This document shows, in pieces, positions 47,201-55,566 of a stretch of DNA of 64,000 nt. The notes below the pieces were generated by a model. It saw only the letters and a program-made list of their open reading frames with translations, did not search any database and was not told the DNA's origin. The stretch is from Hemerocallis citrina (lineage: Eukaryota; Streptophyta; Magnoliopsida; Asparagales; Asphodelaceae), in the NCBI GenBank assembly GCA_017893485.1, contig CM030366.1, forward strand, positions 77,443,227 through 77,507,226. The letters run 5' to 3'. Each line of letters opens with the position of its first letter. Positions within the stretch are counted from its first letter, which is position 1. Made by a program: the position numbers and the translations under genes.

Positions 47201-49344
47201 GTGGAACGGATGGTAAGTAGCATGTTGCATCCATTAACATCCCTAATTACTCCACCATGGTTAGGGTTGCAAAACCTACTCTAGATTTGGTCTCTAATTT
47301 TATTTCCTGGGTTAGGTAAAAATTCTAATAATCCCACAAACAAAGGAAAAGGAATTGTACAGTACAAAATAACATATCAAGAGAAAAAATGCTAAGAAGA
47401 TATGCCCCTTCTGCTCAATTTGTACCCTTTCCGGACAAAAGAAAGAGAGGAGACTTTAGTACTACTATATGCTTGTCTAGTTGTTTGGCCTATGTGAGGC
47501 ACCAACATTGTTGTTTTCCTTTACAATTTAGAGACTAGTGTTCTTTTATACTTTTCCATGGGAGGAGGCTGATTTCTTAGTCTAGATTTTTCCTTCAGGA
47601 CTGTTTGAGAAGTCATTCAGAGAGGAGTTTTACATTAACCTCGCAGACCTCCCTGTTAGGAATTTAGCCCCCAGTGGAAGGGGTTAAGGATAAGTTGATA
47701 ACCGATTAATACAAACAATTAAGCAAGTAGACCAAACCAAACACACAAAGCGCACAATTTTGTTCCGGTTCGGATGAACCTAATTTGGGTGAGAAATAAC
47801 CGAGATATTATTCAAGTAGGGAAGATACAAGAGTTACAATTACTCTCACCAAGAAACTATCTCTCTCTCAAACTTCACTAGAAGATATTTGTTGTTTACA
47901 ATGGAAAACTTTTAGATGAAGTACTTGATGCTTTTGGCACACCTCTCAAGGGAGGCTATTACATAATTATACAGAGATCTAGAGAAACCCTAAGTTGTAG
48001 TCTTAATACAACAACCGTCCGATATACTTTGAAGAGAAAATTACATGATAAGAGCCGTACAATCTAACATGGAGAGGAAGTTTGACTCTAAATTCCCCGA
48101 GAATCGGCCCAAATCGCATCAGCTGCACACTTGCAATCGACTGCCAGAAATAGCAGTCAACTGCTTTGGATCGCTCCAAGTCAGAGATCGAGCACCCCGA
48201 CTTGTTATCCGACTACTTTTTCTAGCAGTTGACTACTCCCTTCTTCTTCCAATATTTGCTTCGAATCATCTTCTTGCTTCACCGTCTTCTCTTCACATCG
48301 AATATAGTAAGGCATAAACCCAAAAATCCCTAGTAACTAAATATGCAACTTAGATGCAATAATGGGTATTTGTTCCAACATATGTTCAACCATCAAATTT
48401 ACATTTGCAGGTTTGGTTAGATTTCCTTACTCTGAATATTTGTAGTCAAAAAATGGACATGGGAATATAAAAAATATAAGTATAGCGATCATGTTCATTT
48501 TTGGAGGGAGTTAAAACCTTTTAATTACTATTGGAAAGGATTGTATTCTGAACTTCCATTATCTGATAACTATGCTACAGTATGTTCAGTTATCATACTC
48601 AGTACAACTTGCACTTTTTGTTCAGATTATATTTTCTGCTCTTATGAACTGAACTTTTCTCTTTAAAAGAATCTGCCTGTTTATGATTAATGTAAATGGT
48701 CCATAACTGAACTCTTGTGGCAGATACATAGCATATTCACCTTTGCCTCTGATCCTGAGTTCCTTCAGAATGATATACGAGTGAAGCCAGATCTAGATGC
48801 ACTCGGTGCTCTTGGTGATGCCGGGTGGTACTGCATCCGATCTATCCTCTGGGCTGCTGACTATCAACTCCCAAACAGAGCCATTGCACTTCGAAATCCG
48901 GTTTTCAACACTTTGGGAGTCATTCTTGCCTGCAGTTCTTCCCTTATTTGGGATGATGGCAAGATTGCTACATTCCACTGCTCCTTTTTAACTAACCTCA
49001 CTATGCAAGTTTCTGTCATGGGATCAAAAGGGACTCTTCAACTTAATGACTTCGTAATTCCTTTCGAGGAGAAGTCAGCTGACTTCTCCTTTGTTTCAAA
49101 TGCTGGGTTCAATGAATTAGTGACCGGGTGGAAAGTGGTGCCTAGTAAGCATGTAGTCACAACTGATCTCCCTCAAGAAGCTAGGATGGTTCAAGAGTTT
49201 GCTAGGTTGGTGGCAGGAATTAAGGGCTCTGGCTTGAAGCCAGAGCTTAAATGGCCGGAGATTACAAGGAAGACACAGTTGGTGTTGGATGCAGTGAAGG
49301 CTTCCATCGACAAGGGGTTTGAACCTGTTGAGATTGTTCGCTGA
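27227..49344 (+). CDS. Gfo/Idh/MocA-family NAD(P)-binding oxidoreductase (two exons)
   Basis: The coding sequence joins 27227-27697 and 48724-49344 in phase 0 and gives 363 residues, the usual length for the plant At4g09670-like group. Residues 8-32 hold the Rossmann nucleotide-binding motif ([12 protein letters not shown]). Residues 103-105 are the conserved EKP, whose lysine is catalytic in the family. Residues 188-193 are GDAGWY in the C-terminal alpha/beta substrate domain. There is no signal peptide or membrane segment, so a soluble protein is expected. The family is related to dihydrodiol and glucose-fructose dehydrogenases, but the substrate of the plant members is not established. The start codon has A at -3 and G at +4 (agaaATGG). 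Donor is ACG|GTAGTT and acceptor is gtggcag|ATA. Both exons look intact, so this is the only host gene likely to be functional here. Confidence 0.93.
27755..27960 (-). mobile_element. SINE fragment (tRNA-derived), antisense
   Basis: The phrase gggattcgaatggtgacctc is the reverse of a tRNA-type B box with the flanking text seen in the SINE at 58705-58847 (gacctcttgctcac is shared). A poly-T/pyrimidine stretch near 27755 would be the reversed tail. Boundaries are approximate. Confidence 0.55.
27984..28539. mobile_element. PIF/Harbinger (Tourist-like) MITE in the host intron
   Basis: Terminal repeats GAGCATCTGTAGTCGTT and, reversed, GAGCATCTGTAGTCATT are flanked by TTA on both sides (27981-27983, 28540-28542). 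It is of the same family as 23665-24398. A T-rich run of about 45 bp lies inside (28196-28242). Confidence 0.85.
28585..28640 (+). mobile_element. SINE 5' fragment (A-box end)
   Basis: The sequence tgatctagtggtaagtatct resembles a tRNA-type A box and is followed by gctagtgagcaagg, the reverse of text in the other SINE pieces. It is cut off by the TA microsatellite and Helitron copy 2. Confidence 0.5.
28662..28724. repeat. (TA)n microsatellite
   Basis: A TA run of about 63 bp sits exactly at the 5' end of Helitron copy 2 and replaces its TC terminus. Confidence 0.95.
28726..29402 (+). mobile_element. Non-autonomous Helitron, copy 2
   Basis: It matches copy 1 from aaaataaaacacaaag to the 3' end, which has the perfect hairpin ACGTGCC-gta-GGCACGT and ends CTAG (29399-29402) before T. 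An internal (TAAAAAA)n expansion at about 28985-29213 makes it longer than the other copies. Confidence 0.8.
28985..29213. repeat. (TAAAAAA)n tandem array
   Basis: A 7-bp taaaaaa-type unit repeats about 30 times inside Helitron copy 2. Copy 1 has only a few irregular units at the same place, so the array expanded after insertion or in this lineage. Confidence 0.9.
29425..29836. mobile_element. Foldback MITE with an extra right-arm copy
   Basis: Inverted arms of about 140 bp (29425-29570 and 29620-29763) begin TGTTCCATTGTGCAC and pair closely, including cgtatcgacgatccgaac. A second, diverged copy of the right-arm end follows directly at 29764-29836. No coding content. Confidence 0.78.
29901..30960. 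mobile_element. Nested foldback element (hairpin within hairpin)
   Basis: The outer arms, about 180 bp each, run 29901-30081 and 30777-30960 and start ggagtgatccaatgag / reversed ggagtgatccactgag. The inner arms, about 110 bp, are 30340-30457 and 30630-30741; they share gatggcagacgaccc and caatgtgtcttgttttgtat with the reverse strand. The loop is about 170 bp. TA and TC microsatellites flank it. Superfamily unassigned. Confidence 0.85.
31501..31672. mobile_element. Small foldback MITE, 172 bp
   Basis: The two halves are near-perfect inverted repeats starting GGGTAAAAGGGATATGAGC and reversed GGGAAAAAGGGATAAGAGC, with gcaacttgctcatttagtaa inside each arm. Little loop remains. Confidence 0.8.
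31680..31910. repeat. ATT/TA-rich simple repeats, left block
   Basis: Mixed (ATT)n and (TA)n with (TTA) runs of more than 15 units between about 31818 and 31880. Confidence 0.9.
31911..32399 (-). mobile_element. Non-autonomous Helitron, copy 3 (reverse)
   Basis: On the minus strand it begins TCTATATAATAAAACAC (32399) and ends CTAG (31914-31911) with the hairpin CGTGCC-gta-GGCACG before it. The flanking A and T are in the expected places. It matches copy 1 along its length. Confidence 0.82.
32400..33175. repeat. AT-rich simple repeats, right block
   Basis: Long (ATT)n, (AAT)n and (TA)n blocks, then tatgtatgtatacat-type repeats from about 32980 to 33170. Short reading frames here are low-complexity only. 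Confidence 0.9.
33970..34853. other. Intron sequence without recognised features
   Basis: I see no coding domain, terminal repeat or known element signature in this stretch. It may include original intron sequence. Confidence 0.5.
34854..35580 (-). mobile_element. Copia LTR remnant (relative of the LTRs at 47653 and 49770)
   Basis: It begins tgttaggatttc and shares long blocks with 47653-48310, including gttccggttcgg, gagatattattca, aagatacaagagttacaat and aatatttgcttcgaatc. A TA microsatellite (35151-35198) is inside. The far end is decayed and no target duplication was found. Confidence 0.6.
35891..36222 (-). repeat. 3' LTR of Copia 35891-40876
   Basis: It runs, on the minus strand, from TATTGGAGATATC to CTGTTATCATA. 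It contains two and a half tandem copies of a ggaaactaagctaaatggg unit, one partial copy more than the 304-bp 5' LTR. Confidence 0.9.
36201..37569 (-). pseudogene. Copia reverse transcriptase and RNase H
   Basis: On the minus strand the RT begins with [20 protein letters not shown] and DVNNAFLQ. It continues after a frameshift near 37430 into a 400-residue open frame with [10 protein letters not shown], the catalytic YVDD (37173-37184), [14 protein letters not shown], and RNase H motifs [26 protein letters not shown] and YCDN. All catalytic acids are present. Compared with intact Copia pol the only visible defect here is that one frameshift. Confidence 0.9.
37570..39303 (-). pseudogene. Copia integrase region, multiply frameshifted
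   Basis: On the minus strand fragments appear in order: GAG-pre-integrase [10 protein letters not shown] with [10 protein letters not shown], then [11 protein letters not shown] and FVDHYTHYV, then [11 protein letters not shown] and [17 protein letters not shown], then [10 protein letters not shown]. These lie in three frames and are separated by stops. The DDE residues can be placed, but the domain cannot be translated as one protein. Confidence 0.82.
39304..39519 (-). pseudogene. Copia protease domain
   Basis: The minus strand encodes [18 protein letters not shown], with the retropepsin Asp-Ser-Gly intact, and IGDGTRLPI, the usual Copia flap region. It is in a different frame from gag upstream, showing a frameshift at about 39510. 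Confidence 0.85.
39423..40490 (-). CDS. Copia Gag (355 residues), C-terminus frameshifted
   Basis: On the minus strand the frame starts [16 protein letters not shown] about 70 nt after the PBS. It carries the UBN2-type gag domain ([52 protein letters not shown]) and a complete CCHC zinc knuckle ([14 protein letters not shown]). The last ~25 residues are out of frame because of the shift near 39510. Gag would assemble particles and bind element RNA. Confidence 0.85.
   Translation of the reverse strand: MADDQPQLSPAADTHIVTLPNSGQSSHQLQLINIAHHNLVKPTSTNYLAWKLQIEAILVSYDLYKFIDSSHPCPISNTNTPNPDYLPWVRQDKLLFGALVGSLSSSLIPLIQRATTSHDAWLILANTYARPTRGHIKQLKDQIKRSVKGSQTISEYMQFIKCRSDELAALGKPMDHEDLIQKILDGLDDDYKAIVDVIEGRDTPISFDELHEKLINRELSLKQSQPLLSSTPVTVNVLSARHNGRSWSSVSRPSWTPNQPPPGPSPSTTVSHGPSQRRPPRPYLGKCQRCHAEGHTVANCPLFQLIPTNSTSRSSASTFGRFPQWQPRAHMATTIPLTTPHGFLIPGPLTTSLQI
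40561..40572 (-). promoter_or_regulatory. Copia primer-binding site
   Basis: On the minus strand tggtatcagagc follows the 5' LTR end with no spacer and matches initiator tRNA-Met. Confidence 0.92.
40573..40876 (-). repeat. 5' LTR of Copia 35891-40876
   Basis: 304 bp, nearly identical to the other LTR apart from the missing tandem unit and a few substitutions. Confidence 0.92.
40950..41430. mobile_element. Non-autonomous hAT derivative (481 bp)
   Basis: Ends CTAGGAAGCATAGATAC and, reversed, CTATGAAGCACAGATAC are flanked by a perfect 8-bp duplication GAAAGCAA (40942-40949, 41431-41438). Both ends match the hAT at 51606-55660, and the subterminal gtacccgcatcccatacccg block is shared. The interior is AT-rich and non-coding. 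It could be mobilised by a transposase like that encoded at 53039. Confidence 0.85.
41439..42140. other. Intron sequence without recognised features
   Basis: I see no clear coding or mobile-element signature in this stretch. Confidence 0.5.
42141..42570 (+). pseudogene. Possible fragment of an unidentified coding sequence
   Basis: A frame from the ATG at 42141 reads a charged, coiled-coil-like stretch ([19 protein letters not shown]) and NNTIQNDFK, then stops. Degenerate frames continue for about 250 bp. The composition is protein-like, but I do not recognise the family. It could be a processed gene fragment carried into the intron. Confidence 0.3.
42681..43744 (+). repeat. 5' LTR of the chromovirus derivative
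   Basis: 1,064 bp. A TATA-like tatatatagg at about 42811 is followed by a C-rich leader (about 43000-43405) and then AT-rich sequence from a GT at 43407. The same layout is in the 3' LTR. The 175-codon open frame across it is compositional. Confidence 0.88.
43748..43759 (+). promoter_or_regulatory. Primer-binding site of the chromovirus derivative
   Basis: tggtatgagagc, three bases after the 5' LTR, differs from the initiator tRNA-Met match by C-to-G. Confidence 0.85.
43941..44960 (+). pseudogene. Chromovirus gag, degenerate
   Basis: From ATG 43941 the translation shows a gypsy gag domain: [34 protein letters not shown] and [13 protein letters not shown]. Stops follow (44131, 44428, 44545), then the CCHC knuckle [14 protein letters not shown] at about 44831-44872, which keeps all four ligands. 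Confidence 0.8.
45190..45746 (+). pseudogene. Integrase C-terminus with chromodomain
   Basis: The region reads [35 protein letters not shown] (integrase C-terminal beta-barrel pattern), then after a frameshift a chromodomain [20 protein letters not shown] that keeps aromatic residues of the methyl-lysine cage. It ends at the 3' LTR. Confidence 0.8.
45744..46800 (+). repeat. 3' LTR of the chromovirus derivative
   Basis: 1,057 bp, closely matching the 5' LTR throughout, including the C-rich leader and the GT at the equivalent leader end (about 46463). It ends TTTACATCA. Confidence 0.88.
46806..47652. other. Intron sequence without recognised features
   Basis: I see no coding domain or element ends in this stretch. 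Confidence 0.5.
47653..48379 (-). mobile_element. Copia solo LTR, relative of 49770-50519
   Basis: It begins TGTTAGGAATTTAG and ends TTTGTTCCAACA. It shares blocks with the LTR at 34854 and, more weakly, with the Copia LTRs at 49770 and 56157 (gttccggttcgg, ccaagaaactatctctctc). No target duplication could be confirmed. It ends 344 bp before exon 2 of the host gene. Confidence 0.65.
48724..49344 (+). CDS. Exon 2 of the Gfo/Idh/MocA oxidoreductase
   Basis: It encodes residues 158-363, the C-terminal alpha/beta domain, starting after the acceptor gtggcag. It includes [13 protein letters not shown], the core strand region [15 protein letters not shown] and the C-terminal helix [14 protein letters not shown]. 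It ends at TGA 49342-49344. Sequence is intact and closely follows the plant family. Confidence 0.93.
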   Translation: MHSIFTFASDPEFLQNDIRVKPDLDALGALGDAGWYCIRSILWAADYQLPNRAIALRNPVFNTLGVILACSSSLIWDDGKIATFHCSFLTNLTMQVSVMGSKGTLQLNDFVIPFEEKSADFSFVSNAGFNELVTGWKVVPSKHVVTTDLPQEARMVQEFARLVAGIKGSGLKPELKWPEITRKTQLVLDAVKASIDKGFEPVEIVR

Positions 49345-49620
49345 ATGATATTGTTGAGGAAAAAGTAATAAGATCTGAGTGTCCTGTTGAGATTATTGAG
49401 GAAACTCTTGGTCATCTGTGTCAAAGAGTAATTAGATTCTAGTGGGTGGGGGTGTCCTGTTGAGATTGTTGAGATTGTTTTATTTTCTTGTTTAGAGACT
49501 GTTGAGATTGTTGAGGAAACTCTTGCTCATGTATCCTATAAGATTATCCAAGCGAATATCTATTGCATGTTGGATGTGTATGCATATGTACATTTCATGG
49601 ATGGGTCTTGCAATTAAGAT
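49345..49620 (+). other. 3' untranslated region with repeats of the CDS end
   Basis: The motif cctgttgagattrttgagg occurs at about 49382, 49454 and 49499; the last lacks its first two bases and reads gactgttgag. It echoes the last codons of the CDS (cctgttgagattgttcgctg). The 33-bp unit with gaggaaactcttgstcat is present twice. No canonical AATAAA is obvious; aagtaataag at 49364 and attttcttg near 49482 are weak candidates. Confidence 0.5.
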
Positions 49621-49769
49621 TAGGGGTGTAAAATGAACAGGACGGTCCGCCTTCCGTCCGAGTCCGGCTCGAGAAATGGTCTGACCGTGGACCGTCCGAA
49701 TTGTTATACGAACCAAATTTGGACAAATTATTTGGTCCGATGGTTTACCGAGCTTGAGCCGGATATAAG

Positions 49770-50519
49770 TGTTGGGATTGGGGCGTCAACAAACGCCCTC
49801 TGGTCGCAGCGGAACTAATTAGTGCAATGAGGAAGTCGAAGTAGACGAGACGAATAAATTGAGCAAGAAAGTAGATCTACCAAACTAACACAAACACAAC
49901 AACGATGACTTGTCCCGGTTAGCTTTTGCTTAATTCGGAGGAAATATAGGGAGATATGATATTCAACTAGAAGAGATTACAAGGAGTTACTGATTCACTT
50001 GACACAAGAAATTAAACTCACCTACCAAGAACTATCTCTCTCTCGAGCCTCTCTTTGCAATGGAGAAAAGAATCTATGAAGTACTCCCTTTCATATTGGA
50101 GGAGTTTACAATATATATAGAAGAATAGAGAGAAAACCTAGGTCTAATCTTGATTCTCAGTCGTCCGATATAACCTGGAAAAGAAGTAACTGAATATGAG
50201 CCGCACGATCTAACTTGGAGTTGAAGATTGGGCTGAACCAACCTAACAAATCGAAGCCCAAAAACGAATCAGCACCGCGGGCGGTCGACCGTCCAACAAG
50301 GCCGGTCGACCGTACCACTCTCTGACATTTCTTGTACTTCGAGCGGTCAGGGGCGCGGTTGGGGGTGTGGTCGACTGTCACCAAGATCAGTCGACTGCAA
50401 CTATCCTACACCTGCTGCTGTTGCTGTTCTCCTTCTACTCACTTCGATGCTTCGACCTCCGTGCTTCATATTACTTTCTTCTAATCTGAACGACGAGTAT
50501 TCAAGCCACAATCCTAACA
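49770..50519 (-). repeat. 3' LTR of the pol-less Copia
   Basis: 750 bp with ends TGTTAGGATTGTGG and CAATCCCAACA on the minus strand. It contains four GGTCGAC/CGGTCGACC-type motifs (about 50282-50395) and, on the minus strand, a TATA-like tatatatattg followed by a leader ending TTGGTAG|GTGAGTTT at about 50017. Confidence 0.9.
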
Positions 50520-50930
50520 AACTCTACCTTGGATTGCATACGAGTGCTATCACATGATGTGTTACTCATCTCCAAACTCTAACAAATTCCACTTGCAAAG
50601 AAAACTTAGAACAATAACTTCTTCTAATTGAAATGATCTCTACCCAATCTCACCCAATTCATTGTCGCCCCTCAAAGGCACACCTCCGTAGATGTACTCA
50701 CGAAGTTGCCAAACTCCGTATGAACTCCACCTACCTGTAGGCTTTCTCCACCTCTCGACGATATTCAAACGTCGTGGTCTCGTCTCAATGATTCTAGTTG
50801 CGCCAAACTAGCTGAGCTTGCGGGAATAATGGGAAAAGAACTATCAACCCCTGTGCAGGATTTTCGAATTTTCCAAAGCTTGTAGAGATTGTGTTGGCTT
50901 GACCCAACCACTCTCATACCTTTAATCACT
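50520..50930 (-). other. Non-coding 3' internal region of the pol-less Copia
   Basis: No pol domain is readable. On the minus strand it contains text such as gaggtggagaaagcctacag and a T-poor end before the LTR. It may be the original 3' untranslated part of the element. Confidence 0.5.
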
Positions 50931-51293
50931 TCACGACGGACCTTGAAAAATAGACAGAATTCCACCTCGAGCTGTGTACCTATAGCCCCGTGCATCAAGA
51001 GTTTCCAAGAAAATCAGATTTCGTTTCAGCAGAGGAATATGCAAAGCATCCTTTAAAGTAAACATATTTAGACCTGGCATCTTCAACACAACTGTCCCCT
51101 CACCTACTACTTCACAAATCTCCCCAGTTCGCGTTGTCACACAATGCCCCGTAGTAGACTTATAAGTAGATAACAACTCCCTCTTAGAGCAAATATGAGA
51201 AGAACTCCCTAAGTCAAGAAACCAACTAGAATCCACTTCCAAAAAATTTGAAATAAGAAGACACGAAGCACCTGAATCAAAGACACTAACCAC
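50931..51293 (-). pseudogene. Copia protease region, altered active site
   Basis: The minus strand reads SSWFLDLGSSSHICSKREL and GEGTVVLKMPG, followed by LKDALHIPLLKRNLI. This is the Copia protease pattern, but the catalytic triplet reads Asp-Leu-Gly instead of Asp-Ser-Gly. The frame decays after RYTARGGILSIF. Confidence 0.78.
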
Positions 51294-51597
51294 ATTAGCG
51301 GCTGAACTCCCATTTTTGGCGCTCTCTTGATTCTATAATTTCCAACAGTCTTTCTTGATATGCCCTGGCCTCTTGCAGTATCGGCAACAAATCGAATCCT
51401 TCTGCAAAGCACTTTGTCTTCCCCCCGAAGGACCATCCACTGCTAGACAACTTGTAGGAATAGACGATGATAATTTATGGGTCTCCTTCCTAAGTTGATT
51501 TTCCTTCAATCCTTTGATTACACCATCTACCGAAATACTCTCCTTGGCAGATCTACCGTGTAGCATGGTCGTGATCAAAGGCTCGTACGAATCCAGC
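51294..51597 (-). pseudogene. Copia gag, C-terminal part with zinc knuckle
   Basis: The minus strand reads SYEPLITTMLHGRS, then SVDGVIKGLKENQLRK, and a complete CCHC knuckle CRYCKRPGHIKKDC. It continues the gag at 55669-56136 across the hAT insertion. Confidence 0.82.
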
Positions 51598-53038
51598 AGT
51601 GAATACTGGGAAGCACGGACACTCCATGTAGCACTGCGTATCCGTATCCCGTACGTGTCCGATACGGGATACGGCGGGATACGTATGGGACACGTCTACC
51701 GCCGTATCCTACAGTTCCTTTACATCGGATATGTTTGAATACGGCAAAAATTCGTTTGAGATATGGCCCGGCCCAATTAAAAAAAAAAAACTCTGTTTTC
51801 CACTTTCTCTCAAACCCGTCTTCATTATCCACTCTCTCTCAGATAAAAAATCCATCTCTCTCTCAAACCCGTCCCCAATCTCCCTCTCTCTCTCTCTCAA
51901 TCCCCGATCGATCGAAACCCTCTCTAGCCCCCATCGATCGAAACCCACTCTTCAATCTCAAATCCCAACTTCATTATCCACTCCTCTTCCTCAATCTCAT
52001 CATCGATCGAAAGATTTGAAACCCTAATTTGAGCCCCAATCGATCGAAACCCTAACACCTCTTCCTTCTTCTGGTGACGGCGACGAACTTCACTGGGTCG
52101 ACGGCGACGAACTTCACGGGGTCTACAGCGACGCAACACTCTCATCTTCTCCTCCACCACTCTCGGTGTCGACAGCGACGCAGCAAGACGACTCGACTGT
52201 TGATGGCGACGAACCGACAGCGACGAACTTTGACGGTAGACCTATGCTTAATTTTTTTAATTTATGCTTTATTTTAGATGTTTTCTGCTTGCTTTTCTTT
52301 TCTATATGCTATTGCTGTGAAGTTCTATTGCTGTGAAGTTTTCTATATGCTATATTATGGGTATTAGGATTTTGCTTCTTCTAGATTCAATTATATGATT
52401 TGATACGTTGGTTTAGTTTATGTATATTAGATGTTGTTTGTATTAGACACAGTGAATCAGATAGGTAGCTGCCATTCATGAAACTTTTTAGGTTACGATT
52501 TGTGAGTTTTGTTGTGCCATTTGTCCTTTGCATAAATGAACCGCTGTCATCTTGTGGTTTTGCTATTAATTTTTAATGTGGCATTGTGTTTGTGATTATC
52601 CGCTGAATCAAAAATAATTGGTGATGGCAACTTACTAATTATTAATTAATAGGCTAAGTAGTTACTTGTGACTCTGTTTGTTGGTAAGCAAGAAATGATA
52701 CTATCTGATAGCTTCCACTGTACATTTCTCTTGGACAAAAATTACAATCACACAGTTACACGTACAACTGTACAAGGTACAAGTTACATTTGTAAATAAA
52801 CTCGCAGTCTCATTGTAGTTTACATTGAATCACTTCTTCTTTGGCGCAAGAAAATAAACTCGCTCGGCTCAAATCTTCCCATTACCGATGTTTCTCAATT
52901 ATCATCTATCTGCATAAAAACAAAAAAACATAAATTTATTAACAAGTGTCAAGTATATACTAAATATGCGACTACAACTCAATGATGAATTCAATTATAA
53001 ATGCTAAGTTTCTGCTAACCAATTTAGGTTGATTATTG

Positions 53039-55308
53039 ATGGATAGCATGAACCCCAGCGACGCAAACCAACGAGAATCTGATACTACAACACTTTGGAA
53101 ATATGTTACAAAAATTGAAAAGCTAGGAGACAAGGGTGGAAATCAAAGATGGCAGTGTAGCTTTTGCAACAAACAATTCACAGGATCATATTCTCGGGTC
53201 AAAGCTCACTTGCTCAGAATTTCAGGGGTTGGTGTAGCCCCATGTTCAAAAGTGGATGCATCTTTGAAAGCTAGATTGCAAAGGGAGGTTGAAGAAATTG
53301 AGAAGAGGTCTAACTTGACGACCGTCCCACTTCCACCCAGTTCTTCTTCAAGTCAAGGGAGTTCAACAGCATTTGCCTCTTTGAGATTTGGCGGGTCAGA
53401 TACATCAAAGAAGAGAAAGTCTTCTCTACTAGAGAAAGCTTTCAACAATGAAGCTAGAGAGCAATTGAAAAGTGAAATAGCAAGGATGTTTTACGCTTCG
53501 GGGTTGCCATTTCACCTTGCTAGGAGTCCATACTATATAAGTGCTTTTAGTTATGCGGCTAACAACAATCTGCCTGGTTTTGTTCCTCCAGGCTAAAACG
53601 CCTTGAGAACTACATTGCTTCAGAAGGAAAGAGCAAACATTGAAAGACTCTTAGAACCCATTAAGGGAACGTGGAAGGAGAAAGGAATAAGCATTGTTTC
53701 TGATGGATGGACAGATGCTCAAAGGAGGTCGATTATAAACTTCATGGCTGTAACAGACAGCCAACCTATGTTTCTAAGAGCAGTGAATTGTGAAGGTGAG
53801 TATAAAGATAAGTATTTTATTGCCAATCTTTTGAAAGAAGTAATTTTAGAAGTGGGATCGAAGAATGTGGTCCAAGTCATAACCGATAATGCCCCAGTGT
53901 GCAAGTCGGCAGGGATGCTTGTGGAACAACAATTTGAACAGATCTTTTGGACACCATGTGTCGTGCACACTATAGCCCTGAAGAATATATGTGCACCAAC
54001 AGATTCAGAAAGAAATGCAGAGACACATGAGGCACATGAAGCATTGAGCTGGATTGCTGATGTTGCTTCAGAGGTTGTCCAAATTAGAAATTTCATCAAC
54101 AATCATTCCATGAGGTTGGCAATATTTAATGAGTTTGTGAATTTGAAGTTACTCTCAGTTGCTGAAACCAGATTTGCTTCTGTTGTTGTGATGTTGAAAA
54201 GATTCAAGCTGGTAAAAGGAGGACTACAAACAATGGTGATTAGTGATAGGTGGTCTAATTACCGTGAAGATGATCCAATTAAATCGCAGTTTGTGAAGGA
54301 AAAGATTCTAAATGATCTATGGTGGGATAAGATTGACTACATACTTGCCTTCACTGCTCCCATTTATGATATGCTTCGATTTGCAGATACTGATAAACCT
54401 GCTCTTCATTTGATCTATGATATGTGGGATTCAATGATTGAGAAGGTTAAACAAGTAATTTTTCGACATGAAGGCTTGGCAGATCATGAAGAATCTAGCT
54501 TCTATGACATCGTCCATAAGATTCTTGTTGATAGATGGAATAAGAGCAGTAGGCCACTTCATTGCTTAGCACATTCGTTGAACCCAAGGTAATTACTAAT
54601 TAGTCAACACATTTATGCATTTTATAATATTAGGATCCTTATATTGCTTTATTCATAAGTTTCAGTAAGTATTGTCTTTAAATAAATATTGGCTTCTTGT
54701 TATACAGATACTATAGTGAAGAGTGGCTTAGGGAGGCTCCTAATCGGCTTGCACCTCATAGAGATGATGAAATTTCTGAAGAGAGAAACAAGTGTTTGAA
54801 GCGATATTTTCCAGACCTTGTTGAGCGAAGGGTGGTGATCATGGAGTTCACCAAATTTTCAGGAGCTTCAGATGCATTTTCTTCATTTGATTCTTTAAGT
54901 GATAGAGCCCATCTGGATGCTAAGGGATGGTGGTTATTTTATGGCACTTCCACTCCAAATTTACAAACCCTAGCTTTGAAGCTACTTGCACAACCATGCT
55001 CATCTTCATGTGCTGAGAGGAACTGGAGTACATACTCATTTATCCATTCGCTTAGGAGAAACAAAATTTTGCCACAACGTGCAGAAGATTTGGTGTTTGT
55101 ACACTCTAATCTTCGCCTACTTTCAAGGAAGAATGAGCATTATATGCAAGGAGAAACCAGGATGTGGGATGTAGGAGGGGATGTTTTTGATCCTTTAGAT
55201 GGTGCTGGGGAGCTTGAGATAGCAGATCTTTCGCTTGATGAACCTGATATGGAGGCTGTGCTATTTGAGGAAGTTGGTGATGATGATGATGTTGATCAAC
55301 TTGGCTAA
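53039..55308 (+). pseudogene. hAT transposase, one in-frame stop
   Basis: Exons are 53039-54588 and 54708-55308 (donor CCAAG|GTAATT, acceptor atacag|ATAC), 716 codons before the stop, normal for plant hATs. A BED zinc finger lies at residues about 20-75 (LWKYVTKIEKLG, CSFC, HLLRISGVGVAPC). The RNase H-like core shows IVSDGWTDAQRRS (first Asp) and QVITDNAPVC (second Asp). The C-terminal hATC dimerisation domain shows WWLFYGTSTPNLQTLALKLL and SSCAERNWS with the catalytic-region Glu. Codon 186 (53594-53596) is TAA, between PGFVPPG and NALRTTLLQ; this is the only break seen. An acceptor-like ctaaccaatttag at 53028 suggests a 5' untranslated intron. Confidence 0.9.
54589..54707 (+). other. Intron of the hAT transposase gene
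   Basis: 119 bp, AT-rich, GT-AG; removal joins LNPR to YYSEEW in frame. Confidence 0.82.
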
Positions 55309-55491
55309 GCATGATGTGATGGAGAATCTTTTGTTATAATTTCAGACTTGTCCACTATTTGATTTCTGCTTATGTTATATTGGTTGTGACTTTGCTATGT
55401 TTGTTTATGTAATTTTTTATGTTGATGAACAATTATTGTAGTCTTTATGCTTTACCTTTTTTATGTTTAATGAATGATATTTACCATTTTC

Positions 55492-55495
<4 letters not shown>

Positions 55496-55564
<69 letters not shown>
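55496..55564. repeat. (TA)n microsatellite near the hAT right end
   Basis: A TA run of about 68 bp, 96 bp from the right terminus of the hAT. Confidence 0.95.

Positions 55565-55566
<2 letters not shown>

Larger units (their letters stand above)
27698..48723 (+). other. 21-kb transposon-filled intron of the oxidoreductase gene
   Basis: The intron is 21,026 bp with GT-AG ends. Removing it gives an uninterrupted protein across the junction (GELRT then IHSIFTF). It contains one Copia element, one chromovirus derivative, two Copia LTR remnants, two hAT-type non-autonomous elements, three Harbinger- or foldback-type elements, two Helitrons, a 1-kb foldback, SINE pieces and long AT microsatellites. 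Copia 35891-40876 is antisense to the gene and the chromovirus derivative is sense. Effects on splicing or on silencing marks are not visible from sequence. Confidence 0.9.
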
